NCBI RefSeq assembly: GCF_019431045.1
Contig: NZ_JAHXPT010000012.1
Span: 1-64,000 of the forward strand
Source: Clostridium weizhouense
GTDB taxonomy: Bacteria > Bacillota > Clostridia > Clostridiales > Clostridiaceae
Length of the DNA stretch: 64,000 nt
Reading direction: 5' to 3'
Position numbers and translations under genes: made by a program. Numbering within the stretch: the stretch's first letter is position 1; each line of letters opens with the position of its first letter. This document shows positions 63,443 through 64,000 of this stretch, piece after piece. The notes under the pieces were generated by a model. That model saw only the letters and a program-made list of their open reading frames with translations, was not told the DNA's origin and made no database searches.

Positions 63443-64000
63443 ATGGTTAAAGGGAAAATTCATTCAATAGAAACTATGGGACTTGTTGATGGACCAGGTA
63501 TTAGAGTGGTTGTGTTTTTACAAGGATGTTCTTTAAGATGTAAGTATTGTCATAACCCTGATACATGGGAATACAATGGAGGTGTAGAATATACTTCAGA
63601 AGAATTAGTTAAAAAGATTGAAAGATATAAAACTTATTTTCAAAGTTCAAATGGTGGTGTTACCTTTTCAGGAGGGGAACCATTAAGACAACCAGAATTT
63701 CTTCTAGAAACATTAAAATTGTGTAAGAAAAAAGGGATACATACATGTTTAGATACTTCAGGATTTGGACTTGGAAATTATGATGAGATTTTAAAATACA
63801 CAGATTTAGTTTTATTTGATATAAAGCATTATGATAGAGCAGGATATAAAAATGTTACATTAATGGAAATTGATAAATCATTAGATTTTTTAGAGTCAGT
63901 ACAAAAATCAAAAACTAAAATATGGATTAGACATGTAGTTGTTCCAGGATTAACTGATGGAGAAGATCATATAGAAAAACTTAAAGAATATATATCTAAT
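63443..64000 (+). CDS. pflA: Pyruvate formate-lyase activating enzyme, partial
   Basis: At least 186 residues; it runs off the window end. 'GLVDGPGIRVVVFLQGCSLRCKYCHNPDTW' holds the radical SAM C-x3-C-x2-C with the start typical of PflA, and 'GGVTFSGGEPLRQPEF' the SAM-binding G-G-E motif. It makes the glycyl radical of PflB. GGAGGG precedes the ATG by 7 bases. Confidence 0.96.
   Translation, partial: MVKGKIHSIETMGLVDGPGIRVVVFLQGCSLRCKYCHNPDTWEYNGGVEYTSEELVKKIERYKTYFQSSNGGVTFSGGEPLRQPEFLLETLKLCKKKGIHTCLDTSGFGLGNYDEILKYTDLVLFDIKHYDRAGYKNVTLMEIDKSLDFLESVQKSKTKIWIRHVVVPGLTDGEDHIEKLKEYISN

Overview
The window is very AT-rich, uses strong GGAGG-type ribosome binding sites and occasional TTG starts, and carries an anaerobe's gene set: pyruvate formate-lyase, dense 4Fe-4S proteins, a PyrR-type pyrimidine leader, PyrK/PyrDB, and the Gram-positive wall enzymes MurT/GatD. 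This fits a Clostridium sensu stricto species. No rRNA, tRNA or CRISPR array was seen.

Layout. 1-4000: a 5'-truncated surface lipoprotein, an 8-bp microsatellite, a small secreted protein and an AAA-ATPase/PD-(D/E)XK protein. 4000-21330: an accessory region of mostly single, same-strand genes (GNATs, Nudix, DJ-1/PfpI, kinase-like, HD, gluzincin, YdcF, transglutaminase-like). Many are preceded by a recurring intergenic motif, core TAGTAATTTG followed by a G-rich RBS. Two units are visibly broken, and one remnant is a deletion copy of a neighbouring GNAT gene. A minus-strand trio (TlpA-like lipoprotein, 45-residue CXXC protein, NapH-like 4Fe-4S membrane protein) interrupts this run. Also here are an alpha/beta hydrolase with a double-MerR regulator and an M28 peptidase. 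21400-25000: a BlaI repressor with two operator boxes, an M56 BlaR1-like protein fused to a SpoIIP-like amidase domain, and a three-LysM lysozyme.

25000-32300: a lipoprotein, a 51-residue membrane protein, an orphan sugar-binding protein, a CobW-permease fusion with its DUF1980-type partner, a structured element with a possible pseudoknot, a lytic transglycosylase-like protein, a second inverted-repeat element, and a lipoprotein gene frameshifted by a 23-bp tandem duplication. 32500-38600: an iron-sulfur/metallocluster module with two U-type scaffolds, an MBL hydrolase, two NifX-like proteins, two ferredoxin-fused MinD-like ATPases, a C_GCAxxG_C_C protein, a Fur-family regulator and a DUF134 protein. 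The two transcription units start with near-identical promoters.

38600-54200: envelope and general metabolism (class C acid phosphatase, DedA, ArsC-like, flavin reductase, D,D-carboxypeptidase, polysaccharide deacetylase, MurT/GatD, TPR protein, mannose-6-phosphate isomerase, a degenerate transglutaminase-like protein, UppP, 6-phosphofructokinase, and a beta-lactamase-fold protein whose nucleophile serine is Gly). 54200-60520: the pyrBICFKDE operon behind a PyrR attenuator. 61000-end: pflB and the start of pflA.
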